Positions 1-7,171 of a stretch of DNA of 21,771 nucleotides are shown here, piece after piece. The stretch is from Firmicutes bacterium UBA5420. Its GTDB lineage: Bacteria; Bacillota; Limnochordia; Darwinibacteriales; Darwinibacteriaceae. The stretch covers positions 2,684-24,454 of the forward strand of contig DHNI01000071.1 of the NCBI GenBank assembly GCA_002409455.1. The letters are read 5' to 3'. A program made the translations under genes and the position numbers. The notes under the pieces are model-generated. The model saw only the letters and a list, made by a program, of their open reading frames with translations. It was not told the origin of the DNA and ran no database searches. Positions within the stretch are counted from its first letter, which is position 1. Every line of letters begins with the position of its first letter.

Positions 1-1262
1 CCGGCTTCAGGTTTGCCCCTAGCGACCCGTTCCGCCTTGGGCTCAAGACCATGATCAATAGAATTGCGAATTAAATGCACCAAGGGATCGCCAATTTGGT
101 TTACAATCGTACGATCCAATTCTGTCATTTCTCCAAAAATCTGGAGGTTAATATCTTTCCCACTGGCCTGGGCTAAGTCCCTAACCATGCGAGGAAAACG
201 ATCGAAAACTTGCTTAATCGCCACCATCCGCAGGCTCATCGCCGCATACTGCAGTTCCGTCGTAACCCGATCGAGTTGGTCTAGAGCACCTATAGTATCA
301 TCACCCTTGGCCATTTCCACAACCTGGGTGCGGCTCGTGACGAGTTCGCCAACAAGATTAATGAGTTTATCTAAGCGTTCTGTCTCCACGCGCACAAGCG
401 CTTCTGGCCTGTGTTGCCGAACGATCGGAGTCGGCGCAGCAACGCTAGTCTGTTGTTTTCCAGCAGCTGCCGCCTCTTGCGGGGCGGCTTCGACCTCGGC
501 CACGATATGTTGCTGTCCATCTTCGTTGGAAAGGTGAACTACCTCAACGCCATCAATCTCCGAGATGTTCTCAACAATCTTCTGTATGCTTTCCGGCGAC
601 TCTTTGGTCAGGATGGTCAGAACAAAACTATTGTCAAATTTCTCTTCCTCGAGGTCTTGGACGGACGGGTTACTTTGAATCACGGTGGCCACTTGCTCTA
701 CCGCTTGAAATACCGTGTACACACGCACCGACTTCAAAATCGTGTTCGCTCTCAAAGTAACCTTGATGGCTAAGGCAAGGTAGCCTTGGGCAATACCCTG
801 CTTCACAGTCTCACGGTGAAACTCATCAAGTTCGACCGATAAAACTGCAGTGTCTTGGTGTTGGTCTAGCTTAGCAGCCCAGGATGTCTGCTGCGTCAAA
901 GCTTCTAATGCAGCAATCTGTGCCTTAATCGGCGTAATGGGTTCTGAACTGATTGTCTGCTCGAGAAGGATCTCAAGAGTATCAACAGACGAAAATAAGG
1001 TGTTGATAACGTCTGCTGTGGGCTCTAGTTCCTGATTTCTCAACAAATCCAAAACGCTTTCCATCTCGTGTGTGAACTCGGCAAGTTCATCAAAACCCAT
1101 CGTTCCTGCCATGCCCTTGAGACTGTGGGCTGCCCTAAACATATCATCCACGGTTTCTTTGTCACCCGGGTTTTTTTCAAAACTCAGAAGATCATCGTTC
1201 AGTGACTGAAGGTAATCGCGGGCTTCTGCTGCAAACACGTCCTTGAATGAACTGATATCCAT
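1..1262 (-). CDS. cheA: Chemotaxis histidine kinase CheA (3' end cut by window edge)
   Basis: CheA autophosphorylates on a histidine and passes the phosphate to CheY/CheB, linking chemoreceptors to the flagellar motor. I translated the open frame; about 420 residues are in the window. The N-terminal Hpt (P1) domain has the phosphorylation motif AAHSLKGMAGTMGF with the histidine at residue 46. A CheY-binding P2-like region (about 150-250) and a linker rich in Ala, Pro and Gln follow. Next comes the P3 dimerization helix pair (VRVETERLDKLINLVGELV and on) and the start of the P4 kinase domain with its N-box (HLIRNSIDHGLE). The remaining ATP-binding boxes and the CheW-like P5 domain lie beyond base 1. 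The ATG at 1262 has a GGGGGAAG Shine-Dalgarno just upstream. It follows fliY by 32 bases and is probably cotranscribed with it. Identification is firm. Confidence 0.95.
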   Translation of the reverse strand, partial: MDISSFKDVFAAEARDYLQSLNDDLLSFEKNPGDKETVDDMFRAAHSLKGMAGTMGFDELAEFTHEMESVLDLLRNQELEPTADVINTLFSSVDTLEILLEQTISSEPITPIKAQIAALEALTQQTSWAAKLDQHQDTAVLSVELDEFHRETVKQGIAQGYLALAIKVTLRANTILKSVRVYTVFQAVEQVATVIQSNPSVQDLEEEKFDNSFVLTILTKESPESIQKIVENISEIDGVEVVHLSNEDGQQHIVAEVEAAPQEAAAAGKQQTSVAAPTPIVRQHRPEALVRVETERLDKLINLVGELVTSRTQVVEMAKGDDTIGALDQLDRVTTELQYAAMSLRMVAIKQVFDRFPRMVRDLAQASGKDINLQIFGEMTELDRTIVNQIGDPLVHLIRNSIDHGLEPKAERVARGKPEA

Positions 1263-1294
1263 GAACTTCCCCCTTTACCAGCAACATATAGACT

Positions 1295-2365
1295 CTAGCG
1301 CACGCTTACTATGCGGTCGCGCGGTGTGGCAATTTCTGTAATACGTACGCCAAATTGCTCCCCAACCACTACGACTTCGCCCCGCGCTATCAGTCTGTCG
1401 TTAGCAAATACTTCAATTGGCTCGCCGTGCATCGACTCTAGCTCCATGATGTGCCCTGGGCCTAAACGCAAAATGTTATCAATGGCCATTCTTGTACGTC
1501 CTAGGATCGCCCGCACCTGCACTGGTATGTCGCGGATCAAATCAACGTTGATGTTCCCTAAATCCTGAGCCTCCTCCGGTTCCGTAGAAGAACTCGGTGA
1601 GGGAGTCTTTACTTGCACTGGCTGTTTTCTAAGGTCTGCCCACTCGGCGGTAGCACTGACTTCTTTCGTGCCCACATCCACCTCTGGCTCTGGTGGCATA
1701 AGGCTGCTAACCATGTCTTTGGCAAAGTCGATCTTAATAATCTGCAAAATCGTGCTATCGACTAAATCCTCGATCTCCATGCGAAATGCAATGGTGACGA
1801 CAAGTTCATCTTCAGGCAAGCTACCATCTGTCAAAGGATCATGAGCCAAGTTGCGCCTGGCTGTATTGGGAGGCGAGATATCAATCTGTCGCACAAACAG
1901 CTCCGACATGGCCGTTGAAGCCGAACCCATCATCATATTCATTGCTTCTGTAACAGCGCTAAGGTATAAGTCATCCAGTTCATCTGGTAAATTCGTGCCA
2001 TCCTCGCCCATCATTAGGTTGCCAATGACCAAGGCATCATGTTCGTGGATAACCAGTAAATTCACACCCTCTAGGCCTACGATATATCCAACATTGACAA
2101 CGATACACGGCACAGGATACGATTCTGTGATCATAGCAGGGGTACTCAAATAAACCTTAGGAACTGTAATGCGAACTTTACGGTTTACTAAGGTACTTAA
2201 GGCCGTTGCCGCTGATCCCATAGAAATATTGCCGATTTCAGCTAAGGCATCTTGCTCGATGGCAGTTAGATGGGCATTGATGTCGAAATCATTCGAAGTC
2301 TCCTGTGAGGCATGCCCGGCCAACAAAGCATCGAGCTCCTCTTGTGTCATGACTCCATCACTCAT
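1295..2365 (-). CDS. fliY: Flagellar motor switch phosphatase FliY (CheC-like plus FliN domain)
   Basis: FliY is the Firmicute form of the rotor switch protein FliN, fused to a CheC-type domain that dephosphorylates CheY-P. The 356-residue protein begins with a conserved peptide (MSDGVMTQEELDALLAG) resembling the CheY-P-binding N-terminus of the family. Two intact CheC phosphatase motifs of the form D/S-x3-E-x2-N-x22-P are visible: D39/E43/N46/P69 and S136/E140/N143/P166, so catalysis is probably retained. After an acidic, Ser/Pro-rich linker (about 225-270) comes the FliN/SpoA surface-presentation domain (about 275-350: NINVDLIRDIPVQVRAILG and on). The ATG overlaps the end of fliM by 8 bases, so translation is probably coupled, and AGGAGG lies 8 bases upstream. 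Length and domain order are normal for FliY. Confidence 0.96.
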   Translation of the reverse strand: MSDGVMTQEELDALLAGHASQETSNDFDINAHLTAIEQDALAEIGNISMGSAATALSTLVNRKVRITVPKVYLSTPAMITESYPVPCIVVNVGYIVGLEGVNLLVIHEHDALVIGNLMMGEDGTNLPDELDDLYLSAVTEAMNMMMGSASTAMSELFVRQIDISPPNTARRNLAHDPLTDGSLPEDELVVTIAFRMEIEDLVDSTILQIIKIDFAKDMVSSLMPPEPEVDVGTKEVSATAEWADLRKQPVQVKTPSPSSSTEPEEAQDLGNINVDLIRDIPVQVRAILGRTRMAIDNILRLGPGHIMELESMHGEPIEVFANDRLIARGEVVVVGEQFGVRITEIATPRDRIVSVR

Positions 2366-3368
2366 CGTCTAGCCCTCCTCCTTCATCATCATCGTCTTCG
2401 TCCGTCTCGCAGACAGCCGTGACGATCACACCCAACCGCGATCCTAGTCGACCAGGTGTGCCTTTGAATTTGGTCATTGAACCTATTTTGATGTCTAGTG
2501 TTTCGTTTTTCTTTGTATTGAGAGGAATCACATCGCCCGGAGCCAACTCTAACAAATCTTGAACCGTTGCCGTCGCTTTTCCTAGTTCCACCTCGACTGG
2601 AACGATGGCAGAACGCACTTTGGCTTTAAGCAGTTCGATGCGTTTGGGATCAGGTTGGTGCAGCGACTCAAACATGCGTATATGCGTGAGGTTCTTCATA
2701 ATTGGTTCTAAGGTGCGATGGGGCAGGCAAATACTAATCATATCACTGGTATCGTTAAGAGAAAAGCGCATGGTCACAAGGGCCACAGCATCCCTTTCGG
2801 ATGAAACCTGCAAAAATTGGGGATTATTCTCCATATGTTCCAGTTCAAACTTTAAATCAGCAACGTCTTTCCAAGCATCACCTAAGAGGGACGAAAACAC
2901 ACTCAAGACTTGACGTTTCAATACGGCTATCTCTATGTCGGTCAGCCCCCGCGAACGCCCCATAGGGACTCCATCACCACCACATAGACGATCATGCAGC
3001 AAAAAAGCAATATCAGGCGTTAACTGCATCACAGCATATCCTTCTAAAGGTTGGACGCGAAACACGCTTAAAACAGAAGGGTTCGGTAACGAACGTACAA
3101 AGTCTCCAAAGAGAATTTGCTCAATGGAGTGAACTCGTACTTCTACTTTGTTGCGGAGCTTTGCCGACATATATCCCGAATATGTTCGGGAAAACTGTTC
3201 GTGGATTCTATGTAGAGCTCTAAGGTGCTCCTTGGAGAATTTGTTAGGTCTACTAAAATCATAAACGGGGTCTTCTTGATCGGAGGCCGTGGTCTCAAGC
3301 TCAAGATCAGGTTCGGAGGCTGCCCGTATTAGCAGATCAATTTCTTCTTGTGATAATATATCGTGCAA
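2358..3368 (-). CDS. fliM: Flagellar motor switch protein FliM
   Basis: FliM is the C-ring protein that receives CheY-P and sets the direction of flagellar rotation. It shows the N-terminal CheY-binding segment (ILSQEEIDLLI), the conserved YDFSRPNKFSKEHLRALHRIH motif region opening the middle CheC-like domain, a GGDG turn in that domain, and a C-terminal FliN-like (SpoA) domain (residues from about 250, containing DLLELAPGDVIPL). An in-frame GTG at 3377 lies directly against the AGAGGAGG ribosome site and has no spacing. The TTG at 3368 has AGGAGG 8 bases upstream and gives the usual FliM N-terminus (M-HDILSQ), so I prefer it; the protein is then 336 residues. The extreme C-terminus is unusually acidic (ETDEDDDDEGGGLDDE). 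It overlaps fliY and may have its own promoter at 3428-3455. Confidence 0.95.
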   Translation of the reverse strand: MHDILSQEEIDLLIRAASEPDLELETTASDQEDPVYDFSRPNKFSKEHLRALHRIHEQFSRTYSGYMSAKLRNKVEVRVHSIEQILFGDFVRSLPNPSVLSVFRVQPLEGYAVMQLTPDIAFLLHDRLCGGDGVPMGRSRGLTDIEIAVLKRQVLSVFSSLLGDAWKDVADLKFELEHMENNPQFLQVSSERDAVALVTMRFSLNDTSDMISICLPHRTLEPIMKNLTHIRMFESLHQPDPKRIELLKAKVRSAIVPVEVELGKATATVQDLLELAPGDVIPLNTKKNETLDIKIGSMTKFKGTPGRLGSRLGVIVTAVCETDEDDDDEGGGLDDE

Positions 3369-3427
3369 TGACTCCACCTCCTCTTTGCCAAAACTCTACC
3401 TTCAAGCAAAAATCACCCTTTTGTTAT

Positions 3428-3455
3428 CTATCGGCACAAAGAGCCTAACCCTTGA
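3428..3455 (-). promoter_or_regulatory. Candidate flagellar sigma-D (FliA-type) promoter before fliM
   Basis: On the minus strand, TCAA (3452-3455) is followed after 16 bases by GCCGATAG (3428-3435). The known sigma-D pattern is TAAA, 15-16 bases, GCCGATAT. The -10 matches 7 of 8 positions and the -35 matches 3 of 4. It lies in the 95-base gap between cheW and fliM, where a promoter for fliM-fliY-cheA would fit. This rests on pattern matching by eye alone. Confidence 0.4.
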
Positions 3456-3463
3456 GCTAATTG

Positions 3464-3940
3464 CTACTCAGCTTCAGAAAGATCATGCTCTGAGATAGTC
3501 TGTAACTGAATATGTTCTTCGCTCGTTAGGATCTTGTCTACCTCTAACAAAATGAGCAAGCGATCTTCGAGTTTACCTACTCCAGCTAAGTAGTCAGCCT
3601 TTAGCCCAGCAATGTTGCTAGGAGGTGGTTCAATGGCGTCTTCAGACAAGCGGAGCGTTTCGGTCACCGAATCTACAATGAAACCTACCATGTTGTCCTT
3701 GACCTCGAGCATGATGATACGGGTATCCTGCGTGTCTTCCTGAGGTGTAAGGCCAAAGCGCTTACGCAGTGATATCACTGGGATAACCTCACCACGTAGA
3801 TTTGTTACACCTTCAATGTAATCAGCTACATGCGGTAGGCGCGTAATATGGCTCACTTTTACGATCTCTCGCACATCCGTGATCTCTACACCAAATTCTT
3901 CGTTATGAAGTTTAAAAACAACGAGCTGTCTCTCTTTCAT
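3464..3940 (-). CDS. cheW: Chemotaxis coupling protein CheW
   Basis: CheW is the small adaptor that docks CheA to chemoreceptors. The single CheW domain spans nearly the whole 158-residue protein. Recognisable parts are the opening strand (QLVVFKLHNEEFGVEITDVREIV), the signature around residues 35-65 (ITRLPHVADYIEGVTNLRG followed by EVIPVISLRKRFGL), and the later GFIVDSVTETL and LLILLEVDKIL strands. I chose the ATG at 3940 because GGAGGGG sits 6 bases upstream. An upstream in-frame ATG at 3955 is part of that ribosome site (ATGGAGGGG), so it is unlikely. CheW comes first in the cheW-fliM-fliY-cheA set. There is no receptor domain or fused response regulator, so this is CheW and not CheV. The 3941-4054 gap upstream should hold its promoter, but I could not pick out a convincing one. 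Confidence 0.95.
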   Translation of the reverse strand: MKERQLVVFKLHNEEFGVEITDVREIVKVSHITRLPHVADYIEGVTNLRGEVIPVISLRKRFGLTPQEDTQDTRIIMLEVKDNMVGFIVDSVTETLRLSEDAIEPPPSNIAGLKADYLAGVGKLEDRLLILLEVDKILTSEEHIQLQTISEHDLSEAE

Positions 3941-4054
3941 CAAGATCCCCTCCATAGAAGCCCACTAGGCAAAAAATGTTATTCCTCTAATCCCATTGCT
4001 TAACCTATTTCGCCGTATTGCAGACTTTTCCTTCCCAAAACGCCAAGAATAATG

Positions 4055-4077
4055 AAACCCCGGAATATCCGGGGTTT
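4055..4077 (-). terminator. Hairpin terminator after spoVAEb
   Basis: A perfect 10-base-pair inverted repeat (AAACCCCGGA, loop ATA, TCCGGGGTTT) lies just 4 bases past the spoVAEb stop codon. On the minus strand the stem ends in TTT followed by CATTATT. The A-rich 5' arm would also give a T-run on the plus strand, but no plus-strand gene ends here. It separates the spoVA operon from the chemotaxis genes. Confidence 0.8.
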
Positions 4078-4081
4078 TGGC

Positions 4082-4432
4082 CTATTTATGAGGTTTTCTT
4101 AACAAAGCCCAAATACTGCTGAAGACAATTCCGGCTGCTAAACCTAAGCCTGTAATCTCAAATGCTCCAGTGAATAAGCCCTCCCAGCCTAGACGTTCTA
4201 GCTCAGAGAGCATCCCTTTCGTGATTGAGCTGCCGAATCCCATAACTGGAACCAAAGCGCCAGCTCCGGCAAATTCCTGAAATGGCTCGTAGACACCGAG
4301 CCCGCTTAAGACGGCGCCTAGGCAGACCAGTCCCACCAATAGATGAGCATTGCTGCATTTGGTGGTGTCTATGATCAGCTGCCCTATGGCGCAGATAGCA
4401 CCTCCAACTAAAAATGCAATAATATACTCCAA
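4082..4432 (-). CDS. spoVAEb: Stage V sporulation protein AEb (SpoVAE family)
   Basis: This is a small integral membrane protein of the SpoVA complex, which moves Ca-dipicolinate across the inner spore membrane during sporulation and germination. The 116 residues are mostly hydrophobic, with about four membrane segments. The family features are an opening AFLVGGAICAIGQ helix, a central GLGVYEPFQEFAGAGALVPVMGFG segment and a closing LGLAAGIVFSSIWALL helix. The start is TTG at 4432 with GGGGGAG 7 bases upstream. It lies 16 bases after spoVAD and is the last gene of the operon; the terminator follows at once. Neither spoVAEa nor spoVAF follows, unlike in Bacillus. The fold and several motifs resemble SpoVAC, a known paralogy. 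Confidence 0.93.
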   Translation of the reverse strand: MEYIIAFLVGGAICAIGQLIIDTTKCSNAHLLVGLVCLGAVLSGLGVYEPFQEFAGAGALVPVMGFGSSITKGMLSELERLGWEGLFTGAFEITGLGLAAGIVFSSIWALLRKPHK

Positions 4433-4448
4433 ATGGTATCTCCCCCTT

Positions 4449-5453
4449 TTAAGCCTCCAGTGCTACGGCATGGGCGACGCAAGGAATTGATTCTCCCTGT
4501 AAAACCGTTAATGCGCTAAGCAAAGCGCCCGTGGCTACAATCAGAATGCGCTGAGCCTTGCCAGACTTTAGCATGTTTAGCCCATAACCAAGGCCCATCA
4601 CGGCTATACAGGCTGCTCCACTACCCCCAGCCCCCGTTTTCTGACCATCACCGTAGATTTGACTTCCGCCGTCTTGCAGACGCTCCAAACCGGAAAAACC
4701 TTCTTTGGAGAAGAGTAACCGTAGCATTTTTCTACCCTGTTTCCCCAAGTCTCCAGTTAAGACCATATCATAGTCTTCCAGCCCACGACCTGTATCTTTA
4801 AGGTGCTGCTTAATTGTGGAAAAGGCCGCAGGTGCCATGGCACTGCCCATATCTTGAGCATCCTTCAGCCCCATATCCACCACCTTCCCAAAGGTTGCAT
4901 AGGTAACCTTTGGTCCTTGATCTGCAAATCCCAAAAGGGCCACTCCAGCTCCCGTCACCGTATGGTGGTTTGTGCCTATGTGTTGGACGTTCAATTCAAT
5001 GGGATAGCGAAATTGCCGTTCGGCCGTTTGGTAATGACTTGCGGTACCAATGAGGACGTTTCCGGCAAAGTCCCCTTGCAGCAAGATAGCTGCAAGCCCT
5101 ATGGCCTGAGCAAAGGTGGAACAGGCACCGTAAATGCCCAAAAAGGGCGCAGTATATGTGCTCGCAGCAAAGGCCGAAGAGGTGATCTGGTTAAGTAGAT
5201 CTCCCGCGATAAGAAAATGTATGTCCTCGATCTTGGTGTCGTTTCGCTGCAATGTCTTCTCTATGGCCATTTCCAGCATAACGCGTTCTGTCTTTTCAGG
5301 CGTTTTCTGATGCAGCACGTCATCGGGAAGGATCTCATCAAAATCCAATGCATGGGGACCTTTGCCCTCCATGGGCCCCACTATGGTATACGAGCTCAGG
5401 AGCCTAGGCCCTTGACTAAAACTCAGGGTCTGCGATCCAAGACGATTGCTCAC
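4449..5453 (-). CDS. spoVAD: Stage V sporulation protein AD (dipicolinate-binding)
   Basis: SpoVAD is the soluble, thiolase-fold SpoVA subunit that binds dipicolinic acid on the inner spore membrane. The family hallmarks are clear: LIAGDLLNQITSSAFAA, FLGIYGACSTFAQAIGLAA with a cysteine at residue 111 in the GACST turn, ASHYQTAERQFRYPIELN, DAQDMGSAMAPAAFSTIKQ, YDMVLTGDLG, and a C-terminal VATGALLSALTVLQGESIPC. The length of 334 residues is normal. The GTG at 5453 has AGGAGG 9 bases upstream; an in-frame TTG at 5459 has only 3 bases of spacing and is less likely. It lies between spoVAC and spoVAEb, the usual core order. Identification is firm. Confidence 0.96.
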   Translation of the reverse strand: MSNRLGSQTLSFSQGPRLLSSYTIVGPMEGKGPHALDFDEILPDDVLHQKTPEKTERVMLEMAIEKTLQRNDTKIEDIHFLIAGDLLNQITSSAFAASTYTAPFLGIYGACSTFAQAIGLAAILLQGDFAGNVLIGTASHYQTAERQFRYPIELNVQHIGTNHHTVTGAGVALLGFADQGPKVTYATFGKVVDMGLKDAQDMGSAMAPAAFSTIKQHLKDTGRGLEDYDMVLTGDLGKQGRKMLRLLFSKEGFSGLERLQDGGSQIYGDGQKTGAGGSGAACIAVMGLGYGLNMLKSGKAQRILIVATGALLSALTVLQGESIPCVAHAVALEA

Positions 5454-5478
5454 ACACAAACACCTCCTAGGGATGTTT

Positions 5479-5919
5479 TCATAGTAGTTTTAGGATCAAG
5501 ACCTTAATTAGGGTCACAATGAAGCCCGATAGAATGCCAAAAACAATAACGGGACCTGCGATCACAAACATCTTCGCTCCCATCCCGAGTAAAATGCCTT
5601 CTCGACGGAATTCCATGGCGGCAGATGTCATTGTGTTAGCAAAACCCGTAATGGGAACTGCAGCTCCAGCGCCCCCCTTTTCTGCTAATTCATCATAGAC
5701 TCCGAAAGCAGTCAAAATAGTCCCGATTAAGATCATCACCGCCAACGTTACTGCTGAAGCCTCAGCTTTGGTGTTCTCGGTTTTTGTAGCGATGTTTAGA
5801 ACCACTTGTCCGATTGTACAAATCAATCCACCCACAAAAAAAGCCCACAACACATTCTTCAGCAAGGGCCGGGGCGCACTGTTTTCTTGCACCAGCTTTT
5901 GATACTCTTGTGGTTTCAC
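5479..5919 (-). CDS. spoVAC: Stage V sporulation protein AC
   Basis: SpoVAC is the membrane subunit of the SpoVA complex that in Bacillus behaves as a mechanosensitive dipicolinate channel. The 146-residue protein has a short polar N-terminus followed by about four hydrophobic segments: VLWAFFVGGLICTIGQVV, a second helix containing LAVMILIGTILTAFGVY, the conserved GAGAAVPITGFANTM loop, and FVIAGPVIVFGILSGFIVTL. The GTG at 5919 has AAGGAG 8 bases upstream. Another GTG at 5928 overlaps that ribosome site and is rejected as the start. This is the first gene of the operon; no spoVAA or spoVAB lies upstream, as is common outside Bacillus. A sigma-G promoter candidate sits about 30 bases before the start. 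Confidence 0.95.
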   Translation of the reverse strand: MKPQEYQKLVQENSAPRPLLKNVLWAFFVGGLICTIGQVVLNIATKTENTKAEASAVTLAVMILIGTILTAFGVYDELAEKGGAGAAVPITGFANTMTSAAMEFRREGILLGMGAKMFVIAGPVIVFGILSGFIVTLIKVLILKLL

Positions 5920-5947
5920 CCAGGTCACTCCTTCCGTTAACCATTCT

Positions 5948-5976
5948 TAGTATGCTAAACATCGTCTAAACTATAC
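5948..5976 (-). promoter_or_regulatory. Candidate sigma-G promoter of the spoVA operon
   Basis: On the minus strand, GTATA (5972-5976) is followed after 17 bases by CATACTA (5948-5954). The Bacillus sigma-G consensus is about GHATR, 17-18 bases, CATNNTA, so both boxes match fully. The predicted start point, near 5940, is about 20 bases before the spoVAC GTG. spoVA is a classic late-forespore sigma-G operon, so place and gene agree. The -35 box touches the T-run of the preceding terminator. Confidence 0.65.
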
Positions 5977-6014
5977 AAAAAACGGAGCACCGCCCTTAAG
6001 CGATACCCCGTTTT
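5977..6014 (-). terminator. Strong terminator closing the exbB-tonB-SLH operon
   Basis: Arms at 6000-6014 and 5979-5993 can pair over 15 positions, including three G-U pairs, around a 6-base loop. On the minus strand the hairpin is followed by a run of T (TTTTTT, 5977-5982, shared with the last stem pairs). It begins 19 bases past the SLH-protein stop codon and separates that operon from spoVAC. Confidence 0.85.
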
Positions 6015-6033
6015 GGGTTTTCATTTGTAATTC

Positions 6034-7152
6034 TTAGTTGCCTCCAATGCTTATAGCCCCGATAATTGCGCCAATGGCACCTAGGGCAATGCCGATGGTA
6101 GCTAGTGTTTTAGCAGATTTAACATTTTGATCTGCTGTAGTGCGGTAGGCTTCAAAATCCTCTTCTAAGGTTTTGATTTGCCGTTCTAGCCTTTGTTCGC
6201 GAATTAAAGCTGCATTGATCTGTGCATTTACATCTGTGGCCAGTTCACTCTTGACAACATCGAGTCCAGAAGTATCTTCACGCAAGGCGATGATATCTGC
6301 TTTGGCCTGATCAAGCGCTGTCTTCAACTCTGTACGATTTTGCGTTTCGCGTTGAAGCAGCACGGCCACGTTCTGCAGATCTTTTTCAAGCTGCTGGTTC
6401 GTTAGTCTAAGGGCCTCCAGTTCGGATGTCACCTTACTGTCAGATGCTTGTAGACTTGCGAACACAGCACCCTTCTCTCCTGCCCAATTCTCCAAATCAT
6501 TAATCGCTTCAGCCTGGAGCAAGAGTTCTTTCTCTAGTTGAACTACGGCACTAACCAACTCGTTTAGATGCAGCTCATTTTCTGCTAAGCGCAGCTCACT
6601 TTCCGATCGATCCATCGTTTCGTCCATGGCAAGCTGGAGGCTAACAATACCTGCTTGAACCTCGGTAATACCATTTTGGAGTCCAGCCATGCCATTTTGA
6701 ATATCCAGTACCTGTTCTTCCAGATCAACCTGGGCACTAACGATGCGGTTCACTCGATCTTCAGCAACCTTGGCTTTGTTATCGATCATCTCGACTTCGT
6801 CACGGAGGCTCTGCTGATCAGCATACCACGTCGCCAAGTCTTCTTCAAAGCGGATTCGAAATTCGCTGATTTCGGCCAGATCACCTGAAGTACCCCGAAC
6901 ACGGGAAACTTCGATGTCTTCGAGGAGCCGATTGATCACGTTTGCCAAGGAGTAGCGGTCGACTGCTCGTGAACCTTGAAACGTACCATCTTCAAACACC
7001 GTTAAGTAACCTCGTGTAACCGCACTATTCACTGCGTGGTAAGCCCAGTGGTCTGCAGGCACATCCGTAACGTTGGCCCACGCCGTAATAGGCAAGATCA
7101 TATTGAGAAACAGTACGGTCACCAAACCATAGACAATTTTGTTCCTTCTCAT
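6034..7152 (-). CDS. SLH-domain coiled-coil envelope protein with C-terminal anchor (Omp-alpha-like)
   Basis: This exported rod-like envelope protein of 372 residues starts with a signal peptide (MRRNKIVYGLVTVLFLNMIL to ITAWA, likely cut after residue 26). One SLH domain follows at about 27-81 (VTDVPADHWAYHAVNSAVTRG, then FEDGTFQGSRAVDRYSLANVINRLL). A long Glu/Gln/Leu-rich coiled coil runs from about 95 to 340, and a hydrophobic Gly/Ala/Ile segment closes the protein (TLATIGIALGAIGAIIGAIS). This architecture matches Omp-alpha of Thermotoga, a spacer tying the outer membrane to the cell wall, and the front half of OmpM proteins of diderm Firmicutes, but there is no beta-barrel. The role is inferred. 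The ATG at 7152 has AAGGAGG 8 bases upstream; the longer in-frame start at 7203 lies inside the previous gene. It is last in the exbB operon. Confidence 0.8.
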   Translation of the reverse strand: MRRNKIVYGLVTVLFLNMILPITAWANVTDVPADHWAYHAVNSAVTRGYLTVFEDGTFQGSRAVDRYSLANVINRLLEDIEVSRVRGTSGDLAEISEFRIRFEEDLATWYADQQSLRDEVEMIDNKAKVAEDRVNRIVSAQVDLEEQVLDIQNGMAGLQNGITEVQAGIVSLQLAMDETMDRSESELRLAENELHLNELVSAVVQLEKELLLQAEAINDLENWAGEKGAVFASLQASDSKVTSELEALRLTNQQLEKDLQNVAVLLQRETQNRTELKTALDQAKADIIALREDTSGLDVVKSELATDVNAQINAALIREQRLERQIKTLEEDFEAYRTTADQNVKSAKTLATIGIALGAIGAIIGAISIGGN

Positions 7153-7171
7153 TAAATAAGCCTCCTTACCA

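Noticed and set aside
64..1035. Plus-strand open frames across the cheA region (for example 64-537, 411-773, 850-1035)
   Set aside because: They lie fully antisense to a clear CheA coding frame, have no family motifs and are rich in Ser/Cys/Arg, as expected for shadow frames.
3941..4054. Promoter for cheW
   Set aside because: I looked for sigma-A and sigma-D boxes on the minus strand and found only partial, poorly spaced matches.
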